DNA from: Bacteroidetes bacterium SCGC AAA795-G10
Lineage (GTDB): Bacteria; Bacteroidota; Bacteroidia; Flavobacteriales; Flavobacteriaceae
Direction: 5' to 3'
Length of the DNA: 64,000 nucleotides
Assembly (NCBI GenBank): GCA_003130815.1
Contig: QFDA01000002.1
Coordinates: forward strand, 62,001 to 126,000
Part shown: one piece after another, positions 25,835 through 35,735 of the stretch
How positions within the stretch are numbered: the stretch's first letter is position 1
Layout of the letters: each line of letters opens with the position of its first letter
The notes under the pieces: model-generated
The model's database searches: none
Told to the model about the DNA's origin: nothing
The model's input: the letters and a program-made list of their open reading frames with translations, nothing else
Program-made: the position numbers and the translations under genes

Positions 25835-26584
25835 TTGGAATACGGAATATGTAATTTAAGCATAGTACCGATTAGAAGCAACAATTCACATAAAAGTGAA
25901 CTTATTTCTCAACTCCTTTATGGCGACTGCTTTAAATTATTAGCAGAAGAAAAAGATTGGATTAAAATAATAACACTCAGCGATGAATATACAGGGTGGA
26001 TTGATAAAAAACAATTTGTAGATATTAGAAAAGATATTGCAGAAGAAATTAGCTTCAACACAAATAGTTATAGCAATAGATTAATTAATTATATTGAAAC
26101 ATCTGAAAATAAATTAGCATGCTTGTTGTTAGGAAGCAATGTTGGAGCATGCAAATATCTAGGACATAAATTTGATGGTCCTTTTCAGTCAAAATCTAAT
26201 AAAAAATCAGATCTACTCAAAACTGCATCTCTATATTTAAATTCTCCATATTTGTGGGGTGGTAAAACACCCATAGGTATAGATTGTTCTGGTCTTACTC
26301 AAATGACATACAGAATTAATGGTCATTTTATACCTAGAGATGCCAGTCTACAATCTTCAATAGGTGAAACACTAAGTTTTATTGACGAGAGTCAAGCAGG
26401 CGATCTCGCTTTTTTTGATGATGATGAAGGAAAAATTATTCACGTTGGAATTTTGCTTGAAAACAATTATATTCTTCACTCACATGGTAAAGTTAGAATT
26501 GACAGAATAGATCAAACCGGAATATATAACTTAGAAACGAAAAAGCATAGCCACAAACTAAGAATTATAAAGAAGATTTTCTGA
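25835..26584 (+). CDS. NlpC/P60 (C40) cell-wall peptidase with SH3-like N-terminal domain
   Basis: A 249-residue protein without a signal peptide. A bacterial SH3-like domain covers about residues 1-60 (YGICNLSIVPIRSNNSHKS, WIKIITLSDEYTGWID), and the NlpC/P60 domain about 125-245. The catalytic Cys lies in GIDCSGLTQM, the His in HVGILL and the third polar residue in LHSHGKV. Such enzymes cleave D-gamma-glutamyl-diaminopimelate bonds, here probably in peptide recycling since no export signal is seen. The start is a TTG: flavobacterial relatives, as I recall them, begin with almost the same MxYGICNLSIVP sequence. Confidence 0.88.
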   Translation: MEYGICNLSIVPIRSNNSHKSELISQLLYGDCFKLLAEEKDWIKIITLSDEYTGWIDKKQFVDIRKDIAEEISFNTNSYSNRLINYIETSENKLACLLLGSNVGACKYLGHKFDGPFQSKSNKKSDLLKTASLYLNSPYLWGGKTPIGIDCSGLTQMTYRINGHFIPRDASLQSSIGETLSFIDESQAGDLAFFDDDEGKIIHVGILLENNYILHSHGKVRIDRIDQTGIYNLETKKHSHKLRIIKKIF

Positions 26585-26665
26585 AGTAGAATAATACCGC
26601 CTGAGTCTTCATTTTTTTATTGAGATAAACTTTTAAACATACTTTATATAAAAGTGTATAATAGC

Positions 26666-27886
26666 CTACTTTACTAAATCCTTCATTTTCTTAAAACCTT
26701 CAGTATTTCCTAAAGTACCATATATATTCATAAGTGTTTTTACAGCTTCTTGATTTTGATTAATGTTTACAAGCTTTTCTAAGATTGGTACACACTCCTT
26801 GTAAAGGTTTTCTCTTTCAGTCTTTAGCTCATCATATCTAGCGTTATCAGCCCTTGAAGTACCTAAGCCATTCATTTCCTCTACAATTGAGCTTTCACCT
26901 TGTAAAATTAGAGATACAAGATTTAAGTATCCTGACTCAAAATTTGGATCTAGCTCAATAGTTTTTTTGTAATATTTTATTGCATCTGTTTTGTTTCCTT
27001 TTTGTGCGTTGACAACACCAATATTAAAATAAAGTACTGCATTGTCGGGGTCTTGTTCAATAGCTTCTTTCATTAACTCTTCGAAACGGTCGTTTTCATT
27101 AAGCTGAATGTAGAGGTTGGCTTCAGTAAGAATAAGGTTTAAATCTTTAGGATCGGCTTCCCTTGCGAGTTTGACTGCTTCCATCGCCTTGTCATTATCA
27201 CCTTTTTGAGCATAAATCAGTGCAATATTTTTAATAATCTCAGGATATCTCGACTCAGAAGTTTCTTCTCTAAAATCAGTATACTGTTTAGTCTTTTTGT
27301 AAACATTATACTCGGACTCTGATAATTCGACCTCTTCTTCCTCACCAGCTGGTATCGCAAAGTATCTAGTTGAAATTCCTTCATACTTCATTTCCTTTAA
27401 TAAATTGTAATATGTTAAAGCTGTATCAAAATCTTGCCCACTAACTGAATTTCCTGCAGCGTAATAGAGATAATCTTGATTGGTTTCTGGGTTTATAGTA
27501 TAAGCCAAATAAAGTTTAGGAGCAGAATCAGAATAACGATTTTCAGCATTATCTTCTATCGCGCTATTTACAATGTCAGAGGTAAGTTTGATTATTTGGT
27601 CGTCATATCCAATATCTTTTCCACCTAAAGAAGCATATTGCTTATACTTATCATATGAAGATTGAAATTTACCATTTACCTGATCAATTTTTGCCTCAAG
27701 ATATATTTTCTGTATTAAAACTTTTTGGTCAGCCGACTCGAATAGATTTTTGTTATTTATAAGTAAATCGGAAGCACCTTTGACATCTCCAGATTCGAAA
27801 AGCTTTTCAGCCTTTTTAATTTCTTTTTTTTGACCATTAATAATATTAATAAATAATATTAATGTTAGAATTAGATATTTTTTCAT
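26666..27886 (-). CDS. TPR repeat protein, periplasmic
   Basis: A 406-residue exported protein with signal peptide MKKYLILTLILFINIING before Gln. Tetratricopeptide repeats are visible at about residues 20-60, 130-170 and especially 215-330 (IALIYAQKGDNDKAMEAVKLA, YFNIGVVNAQKGNKTDAIK). No enzymatic domain is seen, so it is probably a scaffolding or envelope protein. It lies 20 nt downstream of gyrA and is probably co-transcribed with it; this gyrA-TPR neighbourhood recurs in flavobacteria as I recall it. Confidence 0.83.
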   Translation of the reverse strand: MKKYLILTLILFINIINGQKKEIKKAEKLFESGDVKGASDLLINNKNLFESADQKVLIQKIYLEAKIDQVNGKFQSSYDKYKQYASLGGKDIGYDDQIIKLTSDIVNSAIEDNAENRYSDSAPKLYLAYTINPETNQDYLYYAAGNSVSGQDFDTALTYYNLLKEMKYEGISTRYFAIPAGEEEEVELSESEYNVYKKTKQYTDFREETSESRYPEIIKNIALIYAQKGDNDKAMEAVKLAREADPKDLNLILTEANLYIQLNENDRFEELMKEAIEQDPDNAVLYFNIGVVNAQKGNKTDAIKYYKKTIELDPNFESGYLNLVSLILQGESSIVEEMNGLGTSRADNARYDELKTERENLYKECVPILEKLVNINQNQEAVKTLMNIYGTLGNTEGFKKMKDLVK

Positions 27887-27906
27887 TGTTTTTTTGTTTT
27901 TTAAAT

Positions 27907-30402
27907 CTACTCAATAATAGTGCCATCGTTAACTTCTAGATCATTTATATCCTCTATTTTATCATCGTCTTTCATAACTTTTGCAACAGCAGCAATTGTA
28001 TCATCAGCTTTTAAATTTATTAGTTTAACTCCTTGGGTGGCACGACCCATAACCCTCAGTCCACTGACTTCCATTCTAATAGCTATACCTGATTTGTTTA
28101 TAATCATTAAGTCATCTTGGTCGTTAACGTTTTTAATAGCAACAAGTTTTCCTGTTTTTTCTGTCACTGATATAGTTTTTACTCCCTTGCCCCCTCTATT
28201 TGTAACTCTATAATCATCAAGGCTTGACCTCTTACCATAACCATTTTCTGAAACCACAAGAATGTTTGCATCCATGTCATTTACAGCAACCATTCCTACT
28301 ACCTCATCATTATCATTATTAAGAGTAATTCCTCTAACACCTGAGGCACCACGTCCCATTGGTCGAGTTTTACTCTCCTCAAACCTAATTGCTTTCCCAG
28401 ATTTTACAGCTAACATCACATGGCTATTACCTGTAGTTAGTTTTGCTTCCAAAAGGACATCTCCCTCTCTAATATTAATTGCATTAATGCCGTTAGTTCT
28501 TGGACGTGAATATTGTTCTAATGAGGTTTTTTTCACTTGGCCTTTTCTAGTGGCCATTATTACATAATGATTATTGATATAATCTTGATCTTTTAGGTCC
28601 TGAGTACAAATAAAGGCTTCCACCTTATCATCTTGTTCTATATTGATTAAGTTTTGTATGGCTCTACCTTTAGAAGTTTTTGATCCCTCTGGAATCTCAA
28701 ACACACGCATCCAAAAACATTTTCCCTTTTGGGTAAAAAACAGCATATACTGGTGGTTAGTACCTACAAACAAGTCTTGAAGAAAGTCTTCATCTCTTGT
28801 GGTAGAGGCTTTTTGTCCAACTCCCCCTCTGTTTTGGGTCTTATACTCTACTAAAGGAGTTCTTTTAATATAACCCGCGTGAGAAATGGTAATTACAACT
28901 TTTTCGTTTGGAATCATATCCTCCATGCTAAAATCCCCTCCAGCATATTCAATTTTTGAACGACGTTCGTCTCCATATTTTTCTTTAACTTCAATAAGTT
29001 CGTCCTTGATAATTGACATTCGTCGGTCTTTTTTTTCAAGAATATTTTTGAGGTCGGCTATTGTTTTTACTAGACTATCGTATTCTGATCTTAGTTTATC
29101 TTGTTCTAGTCCAGTTAATTGTCTGAGTCGCATCTCGACTATGGCTTTGGCTTGAGTATCTGTAAGCTCAAAACGTTTAATTAAATTTTTCTTCGCTTCC
29201 TCAGTGTTTTCAGAAGCTCTTACTATTTTGATTACCTCGTCAATGTTGTCAGACGCTTTAATCAAACCTTCTAAAATATGAGCTCTTTCTTCAGCTTTCT
29301 TTAATTCAAATTTAGTCCTACGTACAACTACATCATGACGGTGCTCAACAAAATAATGAATCATTTCTTTAAGATTCAACATCTGAGGTTTACCACCTAC
29401 TAAAGCTATATTATTTACACTGAATGATGATTGTAATGAGGTATATTTGTAAAGTTTGTTTAAAACTATATTGGGAATTGCGTCTCTCTTCAGAACATAA
29501 ACAATTCTCATTCCGTTACGGTCAGACTCATCTCTTATTGTACTAATCCCATCAATTTTTTTATCGTTAACCAATTCGGCTGTTTTACGAATCATTTCAG
29601 CTTTATTTACTTGGTAAGGAATTTCATCTACAATTATGCATTCTCTTCCGTTAATTTCTTCAATATTAGCTTTGCCTCTTAATACAACTCGACCTCTTCC
29701 TGTAAGAAAAGCTTCCCTTACCCCATCATAACCATAAATTATTCCTCCTGTTGGAAAATCTGGAGCTTTTATTGTTTGAATTAAATCTTCAATAGAAATC
29801 TCATTGTTATCGATGTATTGTATAGTACCTTCGACAACTTCGCTTAAATTATGTGGAGGCATATTTGTTGCCATACCAACAGCGATTCCTGACGCACCAT
29901 TAATGAGTAGGTTTGGAACTCTTGTAGGTAGCACTGTGGGCTCATTTAAAGTATCATCAAAGTTTAATTGCAAGTCCACAGTTTCTTTTTCAATATCTGC
30001 CATTAAATCCTCGGACATTTTTTTCATTCGAGCTTCAGTATATCGCATTGCGGCAGGACTATCTCCGTCAATCGAACCGAAATTTCCTTGGCCATCAACC
30101 AAAAGATATCTCAAGCTCCAATCTTGAGCCATACGGACCATTGTATCATAAACTGAACTGTCTCCATGCGGATGATATTTCCCTAAAACTTCTCCGACAA
30201 TACGGGCTGATTTTTTGTAAGCTGTATTAGATCTAATTCCAAGTTCATGCATTCCGAAAAGTACTCGTCTGTGGACTGGTTTTAGTCCATCTCTGACATC
30301 AGGAAGTGCGCGTGACACAATGACAGACATTGAATAGTCAATGTAAGCTGACTTCATCTCGTCTTCAATCTTGATTGGGATTAATTTATCTTCTTGATTC
30401 AT
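27907..30402 (-). CDS. gyrA: DNA gyrase subunit A
   Basis: An 831-residue protein that starts as canonical GyrA ([20 protein letters not shown] at about residue 15). The catalytic tyrosine is in [10 protein letters not shown], at about residue 121 as in E. coli (Tyr122). The winged-helix and coiled-coil tower follow, and the C-terminal beta-pinwheel contains six repeats. The GyrA box is represented by TNRGGKG, the usual QRRGGKG with two substitutions at its start. It is full length. With GyrB (not in the window) it introduces negative supercoils. The 213-bp upstream gap to clpC holds a hairpin-forming inverted repeat at 30433-30465. Confidence 0.97.
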   Translation of the reverse strand: MNQEDKLIPIKIEDEMKSAYIDYSMSVIVSRALPDVRDGLKPVHRRVLFGMHELGIRSNTAYKKSARIVGEVLGKYHPHGDSSVYDTMVRMAQDWSLRYLLVDGQGNFGSIDGDSPAAMRYTEARMKKMSEDLMADIEKETVDLQLNFDDTLNEPTVLPTRVPNLLINGASGIAVGMATNMPPHNLSEVVEGTIQYIDNNEISIEDLIQTIKAPDFPTGGIIYGYDGVREAFLTGRGRVVLRGKANIEEINGRECIIVDEIPYQVNKAEMIRKTAELVNDKKIDGISTIRDESDRNGMRIVYVLKRDAIPNIVLNKLYKYTSLQSSFSVNNIALVGGKPQMLNLKEMIHYFVEHRHDVVVRRTKFELKKAEERAHILEGLIKASDNIDEVIKIVRASENTEEAKKNLIKRFELTDTQAKAIVEMRLRQLTGLEQDKLRSEYDSLVKTIADLKNILEKKDRRMSIIKDELIEVKEKYGDERRSKIEYAGGDFSMEDMIPNEKVVITISHAGYIKRTPLVEYKTQNRGGVGQKASTTRDEDFLQDLFVGTNHQYMLFFTQKGKCFWMRVFEIPEGSKTSKGRAIQNLINIEQDDKVEAFICTQDLKDQDYINNHYVIMATRKGQVKKTSLEQYSRPRTNGINAINIREGDVLLEAKLTTGNSHVMLAVKSGKAIRFEESKTRPMGRGASGVRGITLNNDNDEVVGMVAVNDMDANILVVSENGYGKRSSLDDYRVTNRGGKGVKTISVTEKTGKLVAIKNVNDQDDLMIINKSGIAIRMEVSGLRVMGRATQGVKLINLKADDTIAAVAKVMKDDDKIEDINDLEVNDGTIIE

Positions 30403-30432
30403 TTGCCATACGTTTATTATAGTAAAAGTAAA

Positions 30433-30465
30433 TAAACAGAGTATAATAAAGGATTATTCTGTTTA
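30433..30465. repeat. Inverted repeat in the gyrA upstream region
   Basis: Outer arms TAAACAGA (30433-30440) and TCTGTTTA (30458-30465) are perfect reverse complements. Inside them ATAAT (30443-30447) pairs with ATTAT (30453-30457), leaving a 2-nt bulge and a 5-nt loop. It starts 31 nt before the gyrA start codon, so it may be an operator or a 5' leader hairpin. Confidence 0.5.
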
Positions 30466-30505
30466 GTAAATACCTAAAATTATTAACATTATTAGAGGCA
30501 TTTTT

Positions 30506-30533
30506 GGTGGTAAATAATACCCCACCTTTTTTT
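30506..30533 (+). terminator. Terminator-like hairpin between gyrA and clpC
   Basis: GGTGG (30506-30510) pairs with CCACC (30522-30526) and is followed on the plus strand by seven T residues. No gene ends here; the nearest plus-strand gene is clpC, 83 nt downstream. It may be an attenuator in a long clpC leader, the end of an unannotated small RNA, or chance. Confidence 0.4.
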
Positions 30534-30615
30534 GAATTCTTAATATTTTTTTGTCAATTAGCAGTGTAATGTGTTTTTGGTCTATTTTTTGACAATATTT
30601 AATAAACGATATGCT

Positions 30616-33156
30616 ATGGATGATAATTTTTCACCGCGTGTAAAAGATGTAATTGCTTTCAGTAAAGAAGAGGCTTTGAGACTTGGGCACAACTTTATTG
30701 GTACTGAACATCTTATGCTCGGTATTTTGAGAGATGGAGGAGGAAAGGCTATTGCTATTTTGAATTCTATTGAGATTAACTTAGAAGAACTTAGACGCAA
30801 GGTTGAAATCTTAAACCCTGCTTCTATTGATGACAATCAAACATTAAATGATAAGAAAAATCTTCATTTAACACGTCAGGCTGAAAGGGCATTAAAAACT
30901 ACTTTTCTCGAAGCAAAATTATTCCAAAGTGAATTAATCAATACTGTTCACTTATTACTTTGCATTCTTCGTAATGAGAACGATCCAACCACCAAGCTTC
31001 TTTCACAATTAAACGTTGACTACGACATTGTTAAAGAACAATTCAAGTTAATGCTTGCAAATGACTCTGACACATATGAAGAACTTCCATCTTCTTCTTT
31101 CCCTGATGAAAAAGAAAATGATGGAGATAGTAAAGAAAATCCATTTACACCAACTTCTGATACAAAAACAAACAAAAAATCGAAGACTCCAGTTTTAGAT
31201 AATTTTGGGAGAGACATCACTTCATTAGCTGAACAAGAAAAACTTGACCCTGTAGTTGGAAGGGAAAAAGAGATAGAAAGAGTATCTCAAATTTTAAGTA
31301 GGAGAAAAAAAAATAATCCTCTACTAATTGGTGAACCGGGAGTTGGAAAGTCTGCAATTGCAGAAGGACTTGCATTAAGAATAATTCAAAAAAGGGTGTC
31401 GAGGGTTTTATACAATAAGAGAGTAGTTGGTCTTGACTTAGCCAGTTTGGTTGCTGGAACAAAATACAGAGGTCAATTTGAAGAACGCATGAAAGCTCTT
31501 ATGAATGAACTTGAAAAAAATGATGATATAATACTTTTTATAGACGAAATACACACAATTGTTGGTGCAGGTGGTGCTACAGGAAGCCTAGACGCTTCAA
31601 ATATGTTCAAACCTGCTTTAGCAAGAGGTGAGATACAGTGTATTGGTGCAACTACCCTTGATGAATATCGTCAGAATATCGAAAAAGATGGTGCATTAGA
31701 AAGAAGATTTCAGAAAATATTAGTAGAACAAACTACACCTAAAGAAACACTTGAAATTCTTAAAAATATAAAAGAAAGATATGAAAATCACCACAACGTA
31801 AATTATACTGATGAAGCTTTAAGTGCATGCGTTGATCTAACTAACCGATACATGTCAGACCGATACTTACCAGATAAAGCAATAGATGCTCTTGATGAAG
31901 CCGGTTCTAGAGTCCACATCAACAACATGAGTGTTCCTAAAGAAATTATTGAACTTGAAAACCAACTAGATCAGGTACGTGACCTGAAAAATACAGTTGT
32001 AAAGAGACAAAAATACGAGGAGGCTGCCAAACTTCGAGATGATGAAAAGCGTGTTGAAAAATCACTTTTAGGAGCCCAAGAAAAGTGGCAGGAGGAGTCT
32101 AGACAAAATAGAATTACAGTTAACGATAACGACATAGCAGATGTTGTTTCAATGATGACCAATGTCCCGGTAAACAAAATCGTTAAATCTGAAAAAAGTA
32201 AACTCTCAAAGCTGAAGAAGTTGATACAGTCCAAATTAATCGGTCAGGATGAAGCAGTTGAAAAAGTTGTTAGGGCAATTCAACGTAATAGAGCAGGATT
32301 AAAAGCTCCTGACAAACCAATTGGATCGTTTATTTTTTTAGGTCAAACTGGAGTTGGCAAAACCCAGCTAGCTAAAATTTTAGCCTCAGAAATTTTTGAT
32401 TCAGAAGAAAATTTAGTTCGTGTGGACATGAGTGAATATATGGAGAAATTTGCAATATCAAGGTTAATCGGTTCGCCTCCTGGTTATGTCGGATACGAAG
32501 AAGGTGGGCAGTTAACTGAAAAAGTACGAACAAGGCCATATTCTGTAATATTACTTGATGAAGTTGAAAAAGCTCATCCCGATATATTTAACATGCTTCT
32601 GCAAGTTCTTGACGATGGATTTTTAACAGATAGTCTTGGAAGAAAAATAAATTTTCAAAATACAATAATTATAATGACGTCTAACATTGGAGCTCGCCAA
32701 GTTAAAGATTTTGGAAATGGTCTAGGATTCGAGACCTCTTCACAAAGGGCTCAATCAAGTGAAATTGAAAAAGGGGTTATTCAAAAGGAGTTAAAGAAAA
32801 CTTTTTCACCTGAATTCCTAAATAGAGTAGATGATATTGTAATCTTCAATAACCTTGAAAAGAAACATATTAGAAAAATAGTTGATATAGAGCTAATAAA
32901 ACTAATTAATAGAATCAATAATCTAGGTTATAAAATTGAAATATCAAATTCAGCTAGAGATTACATAACTGAAAAAGGGTATGATTCAAAATATGGTGCA
33001 AGACCACTTAACAGGGCGATTCAGAAATATGTTGAAGATTTAGTTGCTGAAAACGTTGTAAATAGTTCAATAGCTGAGGGTGACAAAATTCTTGTAGATA
33101 AAAATAAAAAAGAAGATAATCTAGAATTAATTGTAAAAGAAAAAGTCGAAAACTAA
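30616..33156 (+). CDS. clpC: ATP-dependent Clp protease ATP-binding subunit ClpC
   Basis: An 846-residue protein from the ATG at 30616; the frame continues 15 codons upstream, but MDDNFSPRVKDVIAFSKEEA is the normal ClpC N-terminus. Order: two Clp_N repeats (residues about 1-150), an acidic linker, AAA-1 (Walker A GEPGVGKSA, Walker B ILFIDEIH), a central UVR/M-domain segment (YEEAAKLRDDEKRVE), AAA-2 (Walker A GQTGVGKTQLAK, Walker B VILLDEVEKAH) and a ClpB_D2-small C-terminus. It unfolds substrates for ClpP. It is divergent from gyrA; no ctsR/mcsAB operon is present, as usual outside Firmicutes. Confidence 0.96.
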   Translation: MDDNFSPRVKDVIAFSKEEALRLGHNFIGTEHLMLGILRDGGGKAIAILNSIEINLEELRRKVEILNPASIDDNQTLNDKKNLHLTRQAERALKTTFLEAKLFQSELINTVHLLLCILRNENDPTTKLLSQLNVDYDIVKEQFKLMLANDSDTYEELPSSSFPDEKENDGDSKENPFTPTSDTKTNKKSKTPVLDNFGRDITSLAEQEKLDPVVGREKEIERVSQILSRRKKNNPLLIGEPGVGKSAIAEGLALRIIQKRVSRVLYNKRVVGLDLASLVAGTKYRGQFEERMKALMNELEKNDDIILFIDEIHTIVGAGGATGSLDASNMFKPALARGEIQCIGATTLDEYRQNIEKDGALERRFQKILVEQTTPKETLEILKNIKERYENHHNVNYTDEALSACVDLTNRYMSDRYLPDKAIDALDEAGSRVHINNMSVPKEIIELENQLDQVRDLKNTVVKRQKYEEAAKLRDDEKRVEKSLLGAQEKWQEESRQNRITVNDNDIADVVSMMTNVPVNKIVKSEKSKLSKLKKLIQSKLIGQDEAVEKVVRAIQRNRAGLKAPDKPIGSFIFLGQTGVGKTQLAKILASEIFDSEENLVRVDMSEYMEKFAISRLIGSPPGYVGYEEGGQLTEKVRTRPYSVILLDEVEKAHPDIFNMLLQVLDDGFLTDSLGRKINFQNTIIIMTSNIGARQVKDFGNGLGFETSSQRAQSSEIEKGVIQKELKKTFSPEFLNRVDDIVIFNNLEKKHIRKIVDIELIKLINRINNLGYKIEISNSARDYITEKGYDSKYGARPLNRAIQKYVEDLVAENVVNSSIAEGDKILVDKNKKEDNLELIVKEKVEN

Positions 33157-33230
33157 TATTAAATTCTTTTAAAACTTTTAATAATTCTAAACGTTTTCTA
33201 CCAAATTGTATTTTGCCAAACAATAAATGC

Positions 33231-33238
33231 TATTTTTG
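33231..33238 (+). promoter_or_regulatory. Likely -7 box of the thrA promoter
   Basis: TATTTTTG matches TAnnTTTG, 43 nt before the thrA start codon. Possible -33 TTG elements lie 15 or 22 nt upstream, so the fit is imperfect. It would give a leader of about 40 nt, too short for a threonine/isoleucine attenuator of the enteric kind. Confidence 0.5.
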
Positions 33239-33281
33239 CGCTTATTATTAGAAGTAAGTTTAAAAATATATCAATTATTGT

Positions 33282-35735
33282 ATGAAAGTTATTAAATTTG
33301 GAGGTACTTCTGTAGCAAATCCAGATAGCCTTTCCTTGGTAATTGACATCATTAATAGGAGTGATGAGAAGCAATTAGTTGTTGTATCTGCCTTAAGTGG
33401 CCTGACAGATCTTCTTTCTGCAATGGCAAAAAATGCCAGTAACTCAGAAACAAATTATAAAGAGTTATTAAACATAATAGAACAACGGCATAAAGTATTA
33501 ATTGATCATTTTATTCCAGTCACAAAACAAAGTGAAATAATAAGTTTTTTAAAAGCACAGATTAATGAACTTGAAGAGATTTTGGACTCGCTTTTTAAAT
33601 TAAATGAACTTACATCTAAAAGTAAATCTAAAATTTTAAGTTTTGGAGAAATTTTGTCAAGTAATATTATTTTTAAAATTTTAAAATACAATGGAAATGA
33701 TATAATTTTTAAAGACACACGTGAAATAATTTTTAAAAAAACTGTTAATGATCGCGAAGTTGTTGATGATTTTCTTAGTAAGAAGAAAACTATTTCTTTT
33801 TTAAAGAAAAATAAACACAAAATCACTTTATTTCCTGGTTTTATAGCAAGTGACGTTGAAGGTAATACATTGACCCTAGGGCGTGGTGGATCAGATCTAA
33901 CAGCATCATTACTAGCTAATTATTCAGATGCAAGTCAATTAGAAATATGGTCAGATGTTAGTGGTATGTTTACAGCAAATCCAAAACTAGTATCTCAAGC
34001 AACACCTATAAGAAAACTATCTTACCAGGAAGCAATGGAGCTTTCACATTTTGGGGCTAAAGTTCTTTATCCTCCAACCCTTCAGCCACTTATAAAAAAA
34101 GGTATACCTGTAAATATTAAAAATACATTTGATTCGAACGCTAGGGGAACTAGAATAGACCGTAAAGGTTCAAAAAAATCTGATGGTCAAATTGTTAAAG
34201 GAGTTAGTCATATTGAGAATGTAGCTCTTGTAAGTTTAGAAGGTAGTGGAATGATTGGAATTCCAGGTTTTTCAAAGAGACTATTCCAAACTTTATCTGA
34301 TAAGCAGATTAATATTATTATGATTACTCAAGCCTCTTCTGAACATTCAATTTGTATTGGAGTTAAATTGGAAGATGCCGATTTATCAAAAAAACTAATT
34401 GATGAAAACTTTGCACTTGAAATAAATCTCCAAAAAGTAGAGCCTGCAAAAATTGAAAAAAACATGACCAATATTGCGATTGTTGGAGACAAAATGAAGG
34501 AACATCAGGGTATTAGTGGAAAACTATTTAGTAGCTTAGGAGCAAACAATATTAATATCAGAGCAATTGCTCAGGGAGCTTCTGAAAGAAATATTTCAAT
34601 ACTGATAGATAAAAAAAATACTCAAAAAGCACTAAACACAATTCATGAGAGCTTTTTTGAAGAGCAAATCAAAGAATTGAATTTGTTTGTAACTGGAGTA
34701 GGAAATGTTGGGGGTAAGTTACTCGAACAACTATTTGGTCAACAAGATTACCTTTTAAAAAATTTGAGATTAAAAATACGTGTAATATCCATATCAAATT
34801 CTAGAAAAATGATTCTATCTGAAAATCCAATAAATTTGGAAACATGGAAAGACAGTTTAGAAAATATTGGTATTAAAGCAAATAGAGAAAAATTCTTCAA
34901 TCATATTAAAAAACTTAATTTGCGCAACAGCATTTTTATTGATAATACTGCTAGTGAGGAAATAGCAGAAGAATACGTGAGTTATCTAAAAAATAGTATT
35001 GGAGTAGTTACGTGTAATAAAATTGCATGTGCTAGCAGTTTTAAAAACTACAATAATCTAAAAAAAACAGCAAGACGATTTGTAACACCTTTTCTTTTTG
35101 AAACTAATGTGGGTGCTGCTCTTCCAATTATTGATACTCTTAACAATCTCATTGCATCTGGAGATAAGATTTTAGAGATTCAAGCTATTTTATCTGGTAG
35201 CCTAAACTATATTTTTAATAATTATAAACTTGATACCACATTTAAAAATATTGTTCAAAAAGCACAAAAAGAAGGCTACACTGAACCTGATCCTAAGATA
35301 GATTTAAGCGGAATTGATGTGGCTAGAAAAATATTAATTCTTGGAAGGGAAAGCGGATTTAAACTTGAACTAGACGATATTACAAATAATAGTTTTATAC
35401 CAGAGGAAGTATTAAAAAGTAACAATAATGATGAACTATACAAATCTATTGATAGGAATGAAAATCACTTTAGATCAATATTAGAACGTGCTATCAAAAA
35501 AAACAAACGCCTAAAATATGTCGCTGAACTTAAAAACGGCAAAGCCTCTGTTGGCTTGAGAGAAATTGATGAAAATCATAGTTTTTATAATTTAAAAGGA
35601 AGTGATAACATAATTCTCTTTTACACTTCAAGATACAAAGAACAACCGCTTATAGTTAAGGGTGCCGGTGCAGGAGCAGATGTTACAGCGGGAGGTATTT
35701 TTGGAGATATAATAAGAATAGGAAAAACACAATGA
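33282..35735 (+). CDS. thrA: Bifunctional aspartate kinase / homoserine dehydrogenase I
   Basis: An 817-residue fusion. The aspartokinase domain (1-about 290) opens KFGGTSVANPDS and has GRGGSDLTA. A tandem ACT regulatory region follows (about 310-460), and homoserine dehydrogenase begins with the NAD-binding FVTGVGNVGGKLLEQL (about 465) and continues to GAGAGADVTAGGIFGDI. It catalyses the first and third steps from aspartate to threonine and methionine. The length agrees with E. coli ThrA (820). The stop overlaps the thrB start by 4 nt (ATGA). Threonine feedback through the ACT domains is expected from the family. Confidence 0.97.
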   Translation: MKVIKFGGTSVANPDSLSLVIDIINRSDEKQLVVVSALSGLTDLLSAMAKNASNSETNYKELLNIIEQRHKVLIDHFIPVTKQSEIISFLKAQINELEEILDSLFKLNELTSKSKSKILSFGEILSSNIIFKILKYNGNDIIFKDTREIIFKKTVNDREVVDDFLSKKKTISFLKKNKHKITLFPGFIASDVEGNTLTLGRGGSDLTASLLANYSDASQLEIWSDVSGMFTANPKLVSQATPIRKLSYQEAMELSHFGAKVLYPPTLQPLIKKGIPVNIKNTFDSNARGTRIDRKGSKKSDGQIVKGVSHIENVALVSLEGSGMIGIPGFSKRLFQTLSDKQINIIMITQASSEHSICIGVKLEDADLSKKLIDENFALEINLQKVEPAKIEKNMTNIAIVGDKMKEHQGISGKLFSSLGANNINIRAIAQGASERNISILIDKKNTQKALNTIHESFFEEQIKELNLFVTGVGNVGGKLLEQLFGQQDYLLKNLRLKIRVISISNSRKMILSENPINLETWKDSLENIGIKANREKFFNHIKKLNLRNSIFIDNTASEEIAEEYVSYLKNSIGVVTCNKIACASSFKNYNNLKKTARRFVTPFLFETNVGAALPIIDTLNNLIASGDKILEIQAILSGSLNYIFNNYKLDTTFKNIVQKAQKEGYTEPDPKIDLSGIDVARKILILGRESGFKLELDDITNNSFIPEEVLKSNNNDELYKSIDRNENHFRSILERAIKKNKRLKYVAELKNGKASVGLREIDENHSFYNLKGSDNIILFYTSRYKEQPLIVKGAGAGADVTAGGIFGDIIRIGKTQ

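Noticed and set aside
26620-26665. Weak hairpin (ACTTT / AAAGT) downstream of the TPR gene as a terminator
   Set aside because: A 5-bp A/T-rich stem without a convincing T-run.
27920-30230. Several plus-strand frames of 60-107 codons opposite gyrA
   Set aside because: They are shadows of the conserved gyrA coding strand, without start-site support or homology.
30571-30615. N-terminal extension of ClpC in the longest frame
   Set aside because: The ATG at 30616 gives the normal ClpC N-terminus and the extra residues match nothing known.
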